33,149 bases of DNA from assembly GCA_947591215.1 (NCBI GenBank), contig CANQCZ010000016.1, positions 1 through 33,149 on the forward strand, read 5' to 3'. A program made the translations under genes and the position numbers. How positions within the stretch are numbered: position 1 is the first letter of the stretch; each line of letters begins with the position of its first letter. Shown one piece after another: positions 1 to 8,575 of this stretch. Below the pieces are notes generated by a model that had not been told where the DNA came from, searched no databases, and saw nothing but the letters and a program-made list of their open reading frames with translations. This DNA is from an uncultured Bacilli bacterium (GTDB taxonomy: Bacteria > Bacillota_I > Bacilli_A > RFN20 > CAG-449).

Positions 1-122
1 ATTTGTTGTCCAGTTTTCAAAGATCGATTTCAGCCCGTTTCTCTCGCTTTTTTTGTCACTCTTTTTAGCGCCGTTTTCCGGACTGCTTTGTTATCTTATC
101 ACTTTACCTTTTTATACGTCAA
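1..122 (-). promoter_or_regulatory. rRNA-operon promoter and leader (reads out of window to the left)
   Basis: Read on the minus strand, a -35 TTGACG (117-122), an 18-bp spacer and a -10 TAAGAT (93-98) are followed by a transcribed leader. The leader contains CTTTGAAAACTGGACAAC at 6-23, the boxA-like sequence found before and within rRNA operons of Bacilli. Upstream of the -35 (123-150) are A/T tracts like an UP element. The rRNA genes themselves would lie left of position 1 and are not visible. A stable-RNA operon of another kind with the same leader cannot be excluded. Confidence 0.6.
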
Positions 123-529
123 GAACTTTTTTAGTTTTTTTAGTTTTTATTTGTCGCTTATTTTCTCTTTGAGTAATTAATTATTTTTAGAGAATTTACA
201 AGCAAAAATTTTCACTAATTTATTAAATTCTTTTTTACAATGATTATTCATAAAATATAAGGATAACAAATCTGTTACACTAATATATCACATCTCACGA
301 TAAAGCTAGCACTGTTGGTTTTAAACTGAATCCCATTAATTACAATGAAATAGATATCGATTTGACAATACATGTATTCTTCCAAAAATATCCTTTTCTA
401 CATATTCAAGTTAATATTATTTCCAAAAATTTCACGATAAATGTCGAAGAGATAATATATAAGTTTAAATTTAAAAATATTTACTGTCATCTTTATTTAT
501 GCTATTCTTTTTTGGCGAGGATATTTAAA
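123..529. other. Intergenic region between the rRNA promoter and the first CDS
   Basis: About 400 bp of AT-rich sequence without a convincing gene. A reading frame open from a TTG at 362 runs into the ATP-grasp gene, but this part has no ribosome binding site and an atypical composition, so I treat it as non-coding. A 12-bp perfect palindrome, AATACATGTATT, lies at 367-378 directly after a TTGACA; no matching -10 was found. Confidence 0.5.
480..508 (+). promoter_or_regulatory. Candidate extended -10 promoter for the ATP-grasp gene
   Basis: TTTACT (480-485), a 17-bp spacer and TATTCT (503-508), preceded by TG at 500-501 (extended -10). The predicted start near 515 falls at the ribosome binding site GGCGAGG (514-520), which would give a very short leader. 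Moderate support only. Confidence 0.4.
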
Positions 530-1630
530 ATGTTGCATCAATTAAAAAATATTTTAATAAAAATAAATAAATTCCGTTTAACAAAAAACTTTCAAAGAAA
601 CGAAATCAAAAAGATAAAGCAAAAGCGACGAATTCAAATACAAAAGCAAGTAACTCTAACCAAAGAACAAAAGAAACAAATTGATGATTTATATAAAAAA
701 TATTATGGCAAAAAAATAAAATATAATTGGCATAAAGAATATTATGCGATAAGTGGTGTTTTTGATTATAGATATTTTCCAGAATTGCTATATATTCCTA
801 AATTTGAGGACTTATTAAATTCCCCAAACTATTATAATTGTTTACAAGATAAGAATATTATTGAATTTGTTAGTCGTTCATGTGACGGAGTAAGATCACC
901 TCTAGTATATGTTAGATGCGCCAATGGCTTATTATTAGATGGTAATTATAATGTAATTTCAAAAGAAAAAGCAGTTGATATTTTATCTAAAATTGATAGT
1001 TTTTTTATTAAACCTAGCGTTGGTTCTAATTCAGGAAAAGATTGTAAGATTATTAACCAAGATGAATTCAACAATTTGAAAGAACGTTTATTTGAACAAT
1101 ATGGAAAAGATTTTATAATTCAAGAACTGCTTCATAATAGTGAAGATATCGCAAAATTAAATAAAACTAGTTTAAATACTTTTAGAGTCATCACTTACAT
1201 TTTAGATGGAAATATTTATCATATGCCGTTAGCATTAAAAATCGGAAGAAATGGACACTTTTTAGACAATGCACATCAAGGCGGAATGTTTATCGGTCTT
1301 AACGACGAAGGATATTTGGATAAACAGGCAGCTACTGAATTTGGCGAAAAATTCTTAGAACATCCAGATAGTAAAGTCAAGTTTGAAAATTATCATATCG
1401 AAGGTGTAGACAAAATAATTGAAGTTGCTCATAAATTGCAAGGAATGATTCCGCATGTCGGTTGTATCAACTGGGATTTAACAATAAATGATAAAAATGA
1501 AATTATTTTAATCGAAGCTAATATTCGTGGTGGTGGTATTTGGATAGTAGAAATGACTGGTAAAGCAGCATTTGGAAATAACACTGAAAGAGTTTTAGAG
1601 TTAATTAAGGAAAATAAAGAATTATTTTAA
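530..1630 (+). CDS. Sugar-transfer-associated ATP-grasp protein
   Basis: 366-residue soluble protein of the ATP-grasp superfamily, resembling the 'sugar-transfer associated' branch (ATPgrasp_ST) found near exopolysaccharide genes. These enzymes are expected to activate a carboxylate with ATP and ligate it to an amine or similar acceptor; the substrate here is unknown. The visible family block is IAKLNKTSLNTFRVITY, then a DNAHQGG metal/substrate loop, and INWDLTINDKNEIILIEAN near the C-terminus, where the acidic and Asn residues bind ATP-Mg. The N-terminal ~60 residues are Lys-rich and basic. The start at 530 is chosen because GGCGAGG lies 9 bases before this ATG; an upstream TTG at 362 has no such site. 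A paralogue lies at 18719-19780. The gene stands alone, with its own terminator directly after the stop. Confidence 0.75.
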   Translation: MLHQLKNILIKINKFRLTKNFQRNEIKKIKQKRRIQIQKQVTLTKEQKKQIDDLYKKYYGKKIKYNWHKEYYAISGVFDYRYFPELLYIPKFEDLLNSPNYYNCLQDKNIIEFVSRSCDGVRSPLVYVRCANGLLLDGNYNVISKEKAVDILSKIDSFFIKPSVGSNSGKDCKIINQDEFNNLKERLFEQYGKDFIIQELLHNSEDIAKLNKTSLNTFRVITYILDGNIYHMPLALKIGRNGHFLDNAHQGGMFIGLNDEGYLDKQAATEFGEKFLEHPDSKVKFENYHIEGVDKIIEVAHKLQGMIPHVGCINWDLTINDKNEIILIEANIRGGGIWIVEMTGKAAFGNNTERVLELIKENKELF

Positions 1631-1663
1631 AGGATGGGTGTTTTGAAATCATCCATCCTTTTT
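1630..1663 (+). terminator. Rho-independent terminator after the ATP-grasp gene
   Basis: AAGGATGG (1630-1637) pairs perfectly with CCATCCTT (1653-1660), followed by a T run. It starts at the last base of the stop codon. Confidence 0.85.
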
Positions 1664-1681
1664 AATTAATAGAATAGTTGG

Positions 1682-2416
1682 TTAAAACCAACCGCATCCA
1701 CAGCCATAGATTCTATAGCAACATGGTCTACAAGGATTGTAGCAACTATAGGAGCAATAACTACCATTATTGTTGCCATTTCCATTTGTAATAGTTACAA
1801 GAGTCGGACCTAATACTGCAGTGCCAGTCGTAGTCACTACTTCAACAATGTAGTAATAGTTATTGGTTGTAGCATTTCCATAATTGCTACCATTCTGTCC
1901 ATTAACTAAACTACAATCTAAATAGTTTGTAACTCCAGTTGGATATGTTGCTAATGTTACATATGGTCCTGCCATATTTTGACTTCTTAATATTCGATAC
2001 AAAACCGGAGTTCCTTCACCAGTGTAATTCCACGTTAACTGTACGCATCCACTAGTTAAAGCAACACCTGTAAGCGTTCCTTCGGAAGTTTGAGTAGGAG
2101 TAGTTACCGCTACCGCAGTCGATGCAGGACCAGGTCCTGATTCATCATATCCTGCAACAGTAAAGTAATAGGTTGTTCCAGGTGTCAAATTAGTAGCAAC
2201 AAATGTTCCATCGACTGTGCTTCCAATTTGTGTAAATGGTCCAGAAGCGGATGTCGATTGAGAAATATTGTACCCTGTAGCCTCTGGGATTCCAGTCCAA
2301 GTAATTGTAGCTTGTGTAGGCGAATTGGCAGTGGCTTGAACATTAGTTGGTGCTTGCTCAACTGCTAACACCATCGGTTGATCTTGAGCCACTAACTTAT
2401 TAACTTCTTGATTCAT
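1682..2416 (-). CDS. Fibronectin type III protein with Cys-rich tail, no signal peptide
   Basis: 244 residues. Two FN3-like domains are visible: about 22-107 (VQATANSPTQATITW, then NLTPGTTYYFTVAGYD) and about 113-210, more diverged. An Asn/Gly linker (211-219) leads to a 24-residue tail with seven cysteines (221, 225, 229, 232, 233, 239, 241) that ends in GCGCGWF. FN3 domains usually mediate binding on extracellular proteins, yet no signal peptide or transmembrane segment is present: the N-terminus is MNQEVNKLVAQDQPM. The tail resembles Cys-rich ends of cross-linked coat or surface-layer proteins, which is inference only. The start is supported by GGAGG four bases before the ATG. It lies just downstream of the histidine phosphatase gene but beyond a terminator hairpin, so it is probably transcribed separately. 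Confidence 0.75.
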   Translation of the reverse strand: MNQEVNKLVAQDQPMVLAVEQAPTNVQATANSPTQATITWTGIPEATGYNISQSTSASGPFTQIGSTVDGTFVATNLTPGTTYYFTVAGYDESGPGPASTAVAVTTPTQTSEGTLTGVALTSGCVQLTWNYTGEGTPVLYRILRSQNMAGPYVTLATYPTGVTNYLDCSLVNGQNGSNYGNATTNNYYYIVEVVTTTGTAVLGPTLVTITNGNGNNNGSYCSYSCYNPCRPCCYRIYGCGCGWF

Positions 2417-2447
2417 AGTACCTCCATTATGATCATTAGATACTATG

Positions 2448-2480
2448 AAAAAAAAATAGGGTCACCTCCACGTTCGACCC
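2448..2480 (-). terminator. Terminator after the histidine phosphatase gene
   Basis: On the minus strand GGGTC (2476-2480 complement) and GACCC (2459-2463 complement) form a short GC stem, followed by TATTTTTTTTT. It lies between the phosphatase stop and the FN3 start, so it could also act as a leader attenuator of the FN3 gene. Confidence 0.65.
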
Positions 2481-2515
2481 TTATTTCAATATTTTATGCA
2501 AATTTGTTTAATTGC

Positions 2516-3238
2516 CTAATGCCTTTCATCAGAATCGTAAATCTCACAAAACCTACCATGAAAACTCGGAATGATTTTAGCTTGCTTTAAATGATCGACA
2601 TTTCCGTACTCCAAGCAACGAAATTGTGCAATTCCTTTTTCTCGTTCTTCGGTTACGATGGTTGTAACACCACTTGGAAGACAAATGAAACTTTGAGTTA
2701 AAACTACGTAAGGAATTCCCATTAAATGTGACATAATAACGCTCATTATTCCTAAATGACAAACGAATACTAATGTATCGGTCGATGATTCTTTGACTCG
2801 ATAATATCGTCCTTCGCGAATATAACCATGTTTCGCTAGAAGTTGATCAAAAGAATCAACCACTTCTTGATAATATTTTTTTATATCAGCGGATTTCATT
2901 ACTTCAGTATTTAAATAAAGATCATTACGATAGAAAGCTTCTTGCTTAGTAAAAAAACTCGGTAAAAAATCCCAATTTTGAACTTTGTTTTGATCATAAG
3001 GTACTTTGACCATATGCGAAAATTCTTGAAGCCAATCAAGGTAGATAGGTTCTCTATGATGATATTTTAAAAAAGCTTCGGCAGTTAATTTCGCACGTTC
3101 TAAAGGAGAACAATAAACTTCTTTAAATTTTAATGTTTTATACGCATTCGCTAATGCCTCAACTTCTTTAAAGCCTTGTTCGGTTAAAGTATTATGAACA
3201 TGATCCGGTTCTCCATGTCGAATAAATATCAATTTCAT
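2516..3238 (-). CDS. Histidine phosphatase family protein (phosphoglycerate-mutase-like)
   Basis: 240-residue cytoplasmic protein of the histidine phosphatase superfamily (branch 1). The catalytic RHGE motif is at residues 7-10 with His8 as phospho-acceptor. Arg48 in SPLERAKLTA, Glu72 in the QEFSH segment and His161 in VCHLG complete the usual phosphate pocket. The family removes phosphate from small metabolites or proteins; the substrate cannot be read from sequence. A longer middle segment (about 75-125) than in small cofactor-dependent mutases suggests a broad-specificity phosphatase rather than glycolytic mutase. A TATAAT-like -10 lies at 3270-3275 and an AGGAG/AAGGAC ribosome binding site precedes the ATG. 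Confidence 0.85.
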   Translation of the reverse strand: MKLIFIRHGEPDHVHNTLTEQGFKEVEALANAYKTLKFKEVYCSPLERAKLTAEAFLKYHHREPIYLDWLQEFSHMVKVPYDQNKVQNWDFLPSFFTKQEAFYRNDLYLNTEVMKSADIKKYYQEVVDSFDQLLAKHGYIREGRYYRVKESSTDTLVFVCHLGIMSVIMSHLMGIPYVVLTQSFICLPSGVTTIVTEEREKGIAQFRCLEYGNVDHLKQAKIIPSFHGRFCEIYDSDERH

Positions 3239-3347
3239 ATTGTCCTTGCTCCTATAAAAAGTTTATTTAATTATAGCAAAAATACTAAAATTTTAATAGT
3301 CTTTTCAACGCCTCTAGGAACTTACATAATGAATTGTAAAAATATTA

Positions 3348-3376
3348 TTGACATTCATGTTTATACGACTTAAAAT
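3348..3376 (+). promoter_or_regulatory. Promoter of the 646-residue lipoprotein gene
   Basis: TTGACA (3348-3353), exactly 17 bp, TAAAAT (3371-3376). The ribosome binding site AAAGGAGG follows about 20 bases later. No operator-like repeat is obvious. Confidence 0.8.
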
Positions 3377-3408
3377 CTAAGCAAAAAATTTTTAAAGGAG
3401 GAAAAAAC

Positions 3409-5349
3409 ATGAAGAAAAAGGCTATTTTTACTTTACTCGCACTTTTGAGCTTAGGTGCTTGTACCAATTCGGAAGTTAATTATTCTGATGACTACTCTTT
3501 GGGACAGTCGTCCGATACGTCTCAAAGCAATCTTGATTCATCTATGGAAAGTCAATCCTCAGATGCATCTTCAGTAAATCAAAATGAAGATTCTGTATTA
3601 AAAGATTTTTTAGTTAAAATTAAACAAGACGTTCAATTTGATGGTACGTATGAATTAGAAGACTCAGAGTATACTTATGTTCATGAAATACGTACGGTTT
3701 TTACTACAACAAAATATCTTTCTAGAGAAGATTACTATAGAGAAGATTTACCAGAAGTAAAGTATCAACAATTTAACGATATATTATCTTATGAAGACAA
3801 TAAAGTTTATTACATCACTCATAATTTAGACAATACGGTGACTAAAACTATCGCCACCGACCAAAATCAAACTCCTTTTAGTTGGGATGTCTTTCAAAAT
3901 CCTTTCTTAAATGTGAATGAAGCAGATTTTACTTTTATAGATGCTGGAAAATATAGTTTAAATCCTGAGATTGGATTAGATATCGGCATCGCTATTACCG
4001 GGTGGAATCATAGTGCTTGTATAACATTTGAAATCGAAATTTTAGAAAATAGCGTCAATTTAGAATTTGTTTTAGACAGTTTGGACGGAGAAATAGCTTA
4101 TAGTTTTGTCGCCAGCAATTTCGGAACTGCCACAATCGACACCGAACCATTTGAACATACTTCCGATCACGAAAAACTACAGACCGCTTTACAATCAATT
4201 CAAGAGAACTATACCATACAGATGTTAGATCATGCTTTTGAAGAAGATTCAGAGGATATAACTATTACTTTATATAAAACAGAAACGCATTATTTTGATG
4301 AATTTAATCAAGTCGGATATTTAAAAATCGATGATATAGTAAAAGCTTATGAATTAACTGATGAGGCTATCAGTAAATATGAAGACGCCGAAGCAGAAAA
4401 TCCATTTGTCGCTCATCTTGATTTAACAAGTTTTGCCGCAGAAATATTTGAAGAGACCGAAGCTAATGTTTTCACTCTTAAAGATCGAGATTTAGCAGGT
4501 GCAGTCGTAGCTGCATTTTCAAATAACAGTGACGATAAACTTATCGGTCAATACCTAGCCATTGATGCCAAAATTACCTTAACCGATGAGGGGCAACTCG
4601 ATAAATTTGAATATTACTATGATGCTTATGGTTTGGTGGCAAAGCGCACAGTTACTTTTGAAAATATCGGAACCACCGACATTCCGTCATATGTCTTAAA
4701 TGCTTTAGAGGCATATGATGATGATAAAAAAGATGATTCGTTAATCCCTAACAAATATATCGGTATTTATGAAGGAGCATTGAATGATGAAAATCAAATA
4801 AATGGCTTAAATACTATAACGATTGAAATTACAGACAGCACAATTACTATTAACGAAATAGTTGCAGTTATCGTAAGTTATGACGATTATGAAGGATTTA
4901 CTTTAACTCTTGATGGAAAAACATATTATATGTGTACCAATTCTTACGATGAAGAAGAAAGTGTACAAAGTATGTTTCTTGCTTCTGAGGATTACGCAAT
5001 ATATAGTTTTAGCATAGTTAGAAAAGATAATGAAGGTGAAGATACTTCTATAATTCCAAGTAAATTTATCGGTAAATTCGAAGGAATACTATGTGATGGA
5101 GATAACCCCAATGCACAAATTAATGGATCAAACAATTTGCAAGTCGAAATTACTAGTACTTCGATTACTATTAATGGATTAACTGCTACTATTGTAGAAT
5201 ATGATCCATACGAAGATTTCACTCTTAACATCGACGGAATTACTTATTACTTATGTTCTAACGATAATAATGATCCAACAAATGAATTATTTTTTGCAGA
5301 CGAAGATTATGAAATTTATTGTTTTAGTTTAGTAAGAGTTGAAGAATAA
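3409..5349 (+). CDS. Large surface lipoprotein with two C-terminal tandem repeats
   Basis: 646 residues. A lipoprotein signal with lipobox LGAC makes Cys18 the lipidated residue; a Ser/Asp/Gln-rich linker follows (about 20-60). Residues about 65-430 form a β-rich region clearly related to the lipoprotein at 7242-8510: NPFLNVNEADFTFIDAGKYS here matches NPFSLLNENDFTSLNNGKYN there, and DHEKLQTALQSIQENY matches DQKKLSVALANVGNSY. The C-terminus carries two ~95-residue repeats (about 445-540 and 548-646), each beginning IP.K(Y/F)IG...EG and ending EDY.IY.FS(I/V)VR. The protein is acidic and probably surface-exposed. I recognise no catalytic motif and assign no function. The start is fixed by AAAGGAGG seven bases upstream of the ATG. 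Confidence 0.8.
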   Translation: MKKKAIFTLLALLSLGACTNSEVNYSDDYSLGQSSDTSQSNLDSSMESQSSDASSVNQNEDSVLKDFLVKIKQDVQFDGTYELEDSEYTYVHEIRTVFTTTKYLSREDYYREDLPEVKYQQFNDILSYEDNKVYYITHNLDNTVTKTIATDQNQTPFSWDVFQNPFLNVNEADFTFIDAGKYSLNPEIGLDIGIAITGWNHSACITFEIEILENSVNLEFVLDSLDGEIAYSFVASNFGTATIDTEPFEHTSDHEKLQTALQSIQENYTIQMLDHAFEEDSEDITITLYKTETHYFDEFNQVGYLKIDDIVKAYELTDEAISKYEDAEAENPFVAHLDLTSFAAEIFEETEANVFTLKDRDLAGAVVAAFSNNSDDKLIGQYLAIDAKITLTDEGQLDKFEYYYDAYGLVAKRTVTFENIGTTDIPSYVLNALEAYDDDKKDDSLIPNKYIGIYEGALNDENQINGLNTITIEITDSTITINEIVAVIVSYDDYEGFTLTLDGKTYYMCTNSYDEEESVQSMFLASEDYAIYSFSIVRKDNEGEDTSIIPSKFIGKFEGILCDGDNPNAQINGSNNLQVEITSTSITINGLTATIVEYDPYEDFTLNIDGITYYLCSNDNNDPTNELFFADEDYEIYCFSLVRVEE

Positions 5350-5382
5350 AAAAGTGTCAAGGTATCTAGCCTTGACTTTTTT
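5347..5382. terminator. Bidirectional terminator between convergent lipoprotein genes
   Basis: GTCAAGG (5356-5362) pairs with CCTTGAC (5370-5376), with an A run on the left and T6 on the right, so it can end transcription from both convergent genes. Confidence 0.85.
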
Positions 5383-5403
5383 ATTTGCAATTAACTTTTA
5401 TTT

Positions 5404-7245
5404 TCACATCTGATGATTATAATGGACAATTGTTTCGGAGGTTAAGGCACAGATTGAAAGACCTTTAATTGTGTGCCAAGTATCCTCACTGCCGGTATAA
5501 TAAATATCATCTAACATGTTACAAGCAGCGAATACATCTTTTCCAAACTCTAATAACCCCTCATAAATCGTTAAAGCAGGAAGATTAATGCAATTGTAAA
5601 AAACTTCATTACTTATTTTTGTGACGCTACTAGGAATGTTTACTTCTTGAAGAAGAGCACAATTTTCAAATAAACTATCTTCTAAAACCACTAAATTCGG
5701 GGGTAAATGAATACTTATCAAGTTTTCCATACCCTCAAATGCCGACTCTCCAATAGATAAAACAGAGTCTGGAATATCTAATTCATAGACATTTTTGCAA
5801 AAATAAAAGGCATATCCTTCAATTGTTTCAATCGTCTCTGGTAAATCGATACCGGTTAAAGAACTACACCAATAAAAAGCATCTTCCTTAATGATCTTTG
5901 TTTGGCTATAAATATTTATTTTTGTTTTTGTTTGCGGTATGCGAAACAACGAACTATAATCTTTGCTATATAATGCTTCGTCATAAACACTATAATGGTC
6001 ATTTTGATCAATGATAAATTTTTGTAAATTATCTAATTGAATTAACGCTCCTTCACCGATTTCTTTCAAAGCGTCGGGAATGTAAAATTCTTTTAACGAT
6101 ACACAATAAGCAAAAGCAAAGTCGCCGATGGTTTCAATTTGATTTGGCAATTTAAGATCAGTCAATTTACGGCAATTATAAAAGGCGCGCGATCCAATCA
6201 TTGTAATGGTATTCGGTAAATCTAAAGTTTCTAAATCTTGGCAAAACTCAAAAGTTTTATTCGGAATTTCAGATATCTTACCTAAAATTTGAATTTCTTT
6301 TAATTTGGACTCAAAGAAGACTTTTTCTTCCAACTCTTTTATAGATGGAGGAAGAATAATCTTATTACAATTTGCTAGTCTAGAAATCGATTCTGATTTT
6401 ACTTTTTCCACTGTGTCTTTAATTGTTACCTCTTTTTTTCCTTCCGGTACTTTTATTAAGATTCTTTCATTTTGTGAATATAATATTCCGTCATATGCCA
6501 TATATTGTTCGTTTAACGCGTTAACTGAAAAAGCGTTTAATTTTTGACAAAGATGAAAGTTATCTTCACGTATAAAACTTACATTATTTATGGAAAGATT
6601 AACTAAACTTGGATCATAATAAAAAGCTGCTCGTTTTAATGAGTAAGTAGCACTTGGAATATTAACGCTACATAAATTTGAACAACTATTAAAAGCGTAT
6701 TGATCGATTACTTGTACTGTTTTTGGGAGAACTACTTCTTTCATATTACATTCCATAAAACAAGCTTCACCAATTCTTAAAATTGGTAAATTATTAAACG
6801 TTTCAGGAACAATCAAGGTATCAATAAAATCGAAGTTGTTATACTTATATATTTCATATCCTATAGTTTTTAAACTATCATTCTCTATTTCATACATTGC
6901 CCGATATGTGAAATCGCCACGATTGATGGGATTTTTAGTTTCGATAATATGAAATATCGGCTTAATTTCTTTATCTTCACCAATATTGCTTAGAGATTCA
7001 TTCCATTTATAAAAATCATAATAATATGTCTTTGTGTTTGGAGCTTTCCGTGTCGGCTCCTCACCTTCATAAAATACACTTTCGTGATCTTTTACCATAG
7101 TAGAAAATAGTATCGAACCATCGTAATCAAAAAAAGTTACATTATGGGTGTTTGTCGAGAGAATTGATGTCATACTTGAATCTGTACTATTTTGACAAGA
7201 GCATAATAGTAAAAGTAAAATTCCGGTGTTTAAAATCTTTTTCAT
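5404..7245 (-). CDS. BspA-like leucine-rich-repeat lipoprotein
   Basis: 613 residues. The signal peptide MKKILNTGILLLLLCSC gives lipidated Cys17. Residues about 32-100 resemble the Listeria-Bacteroides (InlB B-type) repeat (VTFFDYDGSILFSTMV...). From about 140 to the end run LRR_5 repeats of the BspA type, each with a variant of ..I...AF..C..L..I.LP..., for example IGSRAFYNCRKLTDLKLP and IEGYAFYFCKNVYELDIP. BspA-like proteins of oral and gut bacteria and of trichomonads bind host or bacterial surfaces; a binding role here is inference. The ATG overlaps the stop of the upstream lipoprotein gene (ATGA, 7242-7245), so the two are translationally coupled. GAGG lies inside the upstream gene about 13 bases before the start. 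Confidence 0.88.
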   Translation of the reverse strand: MKKILNTGILLLLLCSCQNSTDSSMTSILSTNTHNVTFFDYDGSILFSTMVKDHESVFYEGEEPTRKAPNTKTYYYDFYKWNESLSNIGEDKEIKPIFHIIETKNPINRGDFTYRAMYEIENDSLKTIGYEIYKYNNFDFIDTLIVPETFNNLPILRIGEACFMECNMKEVVLPKTVQVIDQYAFNSCSNLCSVNIPSATYSLKRAAFYYDPSLVNLSINNVSFIREDNFHLCQKLNAFSVNALNEQYMAYDGILYSQNERILIKVPEGKKEVTIKDTVEKVKSESISRLANCNKIILPPSIKELEEKVFFESKLKEIQILGKISEIPNKTFEFCQDLETLDLPNTITMIGSRAFYNCRKLTDLKLPNQIETIGDFAFAYCVSLKEFYIPDALKEIGEGALIQLDNLQKFIIDQNDHYSVYDEALYSKDYSSLFRIPQTKTKINIYSQTKIIKEDAFYWCSSLTGIDLPETIETIEGYAFYFCKNVYELDIPDSVLSIGESAFEGMENLISIHLPPNLVVLEDSLFENCALLQEVNIPSSVTKISNEVFYNCINLPALTIYEGLLEFGKDVFAACNMLDDIYYTGSEDTWHTIKGLSICALTSETIVHYNHQM

Positions 7246-8510
7246 GATAATGTAACAGCCTCATCTACTAAATTAAACGGCAGTGAATCAAATGAACTGA
7301 TCACCATTTCAATATCAATGTTTTCATTTAAAAAACAAACTTTTTCTAACTGATTATTATCATTCAAGTTTATCTCAATTGTTAAATTTGATTCATAACC
7401 AACACTATTATATAGCATCTTAGGAACAAAACTACCCGCGACAATATCTGCATATTCACTACTTAACTGGTAAAGATTAGTCGCTTTTTCATAATTGAAT
7501 AAAGCACCAGATATGATATTAAATTGTGGAATAGCTTTAGTATAATCATCATAACTATTGCCATTATCTCCCCAACTATTTGAATCTTGGATGTAATATA
7601 GTTCAATCAAACCAGATTCACCCTCAACTGTATTCCACCAGCTATCTTGCCATTCATCAATTTCATCAGCTTCAAAATCATGTTGAACAAAAATCGATTT
7701 TCCAGAAAGATATATTTTTTGATGTTCAGCTTCTTGATGATCAATAAAGTCGATAACATATGAATTTCCAACATTTGCAAGGGCTACTGATAATTTTTTC
7801 TGGTCACCACTTTCAGGCAAAGGTTGTAAATGATTTAATTCAATATCATCATAAGAAAACGTGCCTCTCATTTCAGAAATATAATTGTCTTCTTCAAAAA
7901 ATGCCTCCGATTCTATTTCAAGTGAAACAAATTTTTTATCTTCAATAGTCATCGTGGCAGATGTAATTTTTGACCCATTAGGAAAAAACTTATCTAAGAC
8001 ATAGGCCATTTTATGTAAATTAACATTATATTTGCCATTATTTAAAGAAGTAAAATCATTTTCATTAAGTAAACTAAATGGATTGATATAAACGTTATCG
8101 TAAAGATAATCATTATCATATGTCTTTTTGATCAAATTATCTAAACCTAAAGTTTCTTGATATATTTTTCCTTCTTCATCTCTAAAATATGTTTCATCGA
8201 AAACTATATCAGACGGATTATCTTTATAAACATATGATAATTTAGAATGAAAGCCTTCTTCTGTTTCATTTAAATAATCATAGTCAAATTGGAAATTTAC
8301 TTCTTCTGTTTGAATTATGGTACCTAAAACCTTTAACTTAAATCCCTTATTAATATTTTTAAGAGCAGAATTAACTTCCGACAATAAGTTTTGTTCGACA
8401 TGAGAAGAATTATTTTCACCGGAAAAATTATTAAAGTTATCATTACATGAACATAGAGATCCTGTTATAAAAGTTATTAAAAATAATTTAAAGCAAAATT
8501 TGTTCTTCAT
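7242..8510 (-). CDS. Surface lipoprotein, paralogue of the 3409-5349 product
   Basis: 422 residues. Lipobox LCSC gives lipidated Cys22. The body (about 50-415) aligns along its length with residues 65-430 of the lipoprotein at 3409-5349 but lacks that protein's C-terminal tandem repeats. Shared blocks include NPF..(L/N)NE.DFT....GKY and (D)..KL..AL..........DH. No enzyme motif is visible. It is the first gene of a two-gene operon with the LRR lipoprotein, sharing a 4-base ATGA overlap, which suggests the two act together at the surface, one perhaps presenting or chaperoning the other (inference). GGAGG four bases before the ATG supports the start. Confidence 0.8.
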   Translation of the reverse strand: MKNKFCFKLFLITFITGSLCSCNDNFNNFSGENNSSHVEQNLLSEVNSALKNINKGFKLKVLGTIIQTEEVNFQFDYDYLNETEEGFHSKLSYVYKDNPSDIVFDETYFRDEEGKIYQETLGLDNLIKKTYDNDYLYDNVYINPFSLLNENDFTSLNNGKYNVNLHKMAYVLDKFFPNGSKITSATMTIEDKKFVSLEIESEAFFEEDNYISEMRGTFSYDDIELNHLQPLPESGDQKKLSVALANVGNSYVIDFIDHQEAEHQKIYLSGKSIFVQHDFEADEIDEWQDSWWNTVEGESGLIELYYIQDSNSWGDNGNSYDDYTKAIPQFNIISGALFNYEKATNLYQLSSEYADIVAGSFVPKMLYNSVGYESNLTIEINLNDNNQLEKVCFLNENIDIEMVISSFDSLPFNLVDEAVTLS

Positions 8511-8546
8511 AATACCTCCTTGTTCTAATTTTAAAATATTTTTATT

Positions 8547-8575
8547 ATCTTAACATATATCATTTTTATTATCAA
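8547..8575 (-). promoter_or_regulatory. Promoter of the lipoprotein/LRR operon
   Basis: On the minus strand TTGATA (8570-8575), 17-bp spacer, TAAGAT (8547-8552). Leader of about 30 bases to the GGAGG site. Confidence 0.7.

Noticed and set aside
362-529. Longer ATP-grasp start at TTG 362
   Set aside because: No ribosome binding site, composition unlike the rest of the protein, and GGCGAGG is ideally placed for ATG 530.
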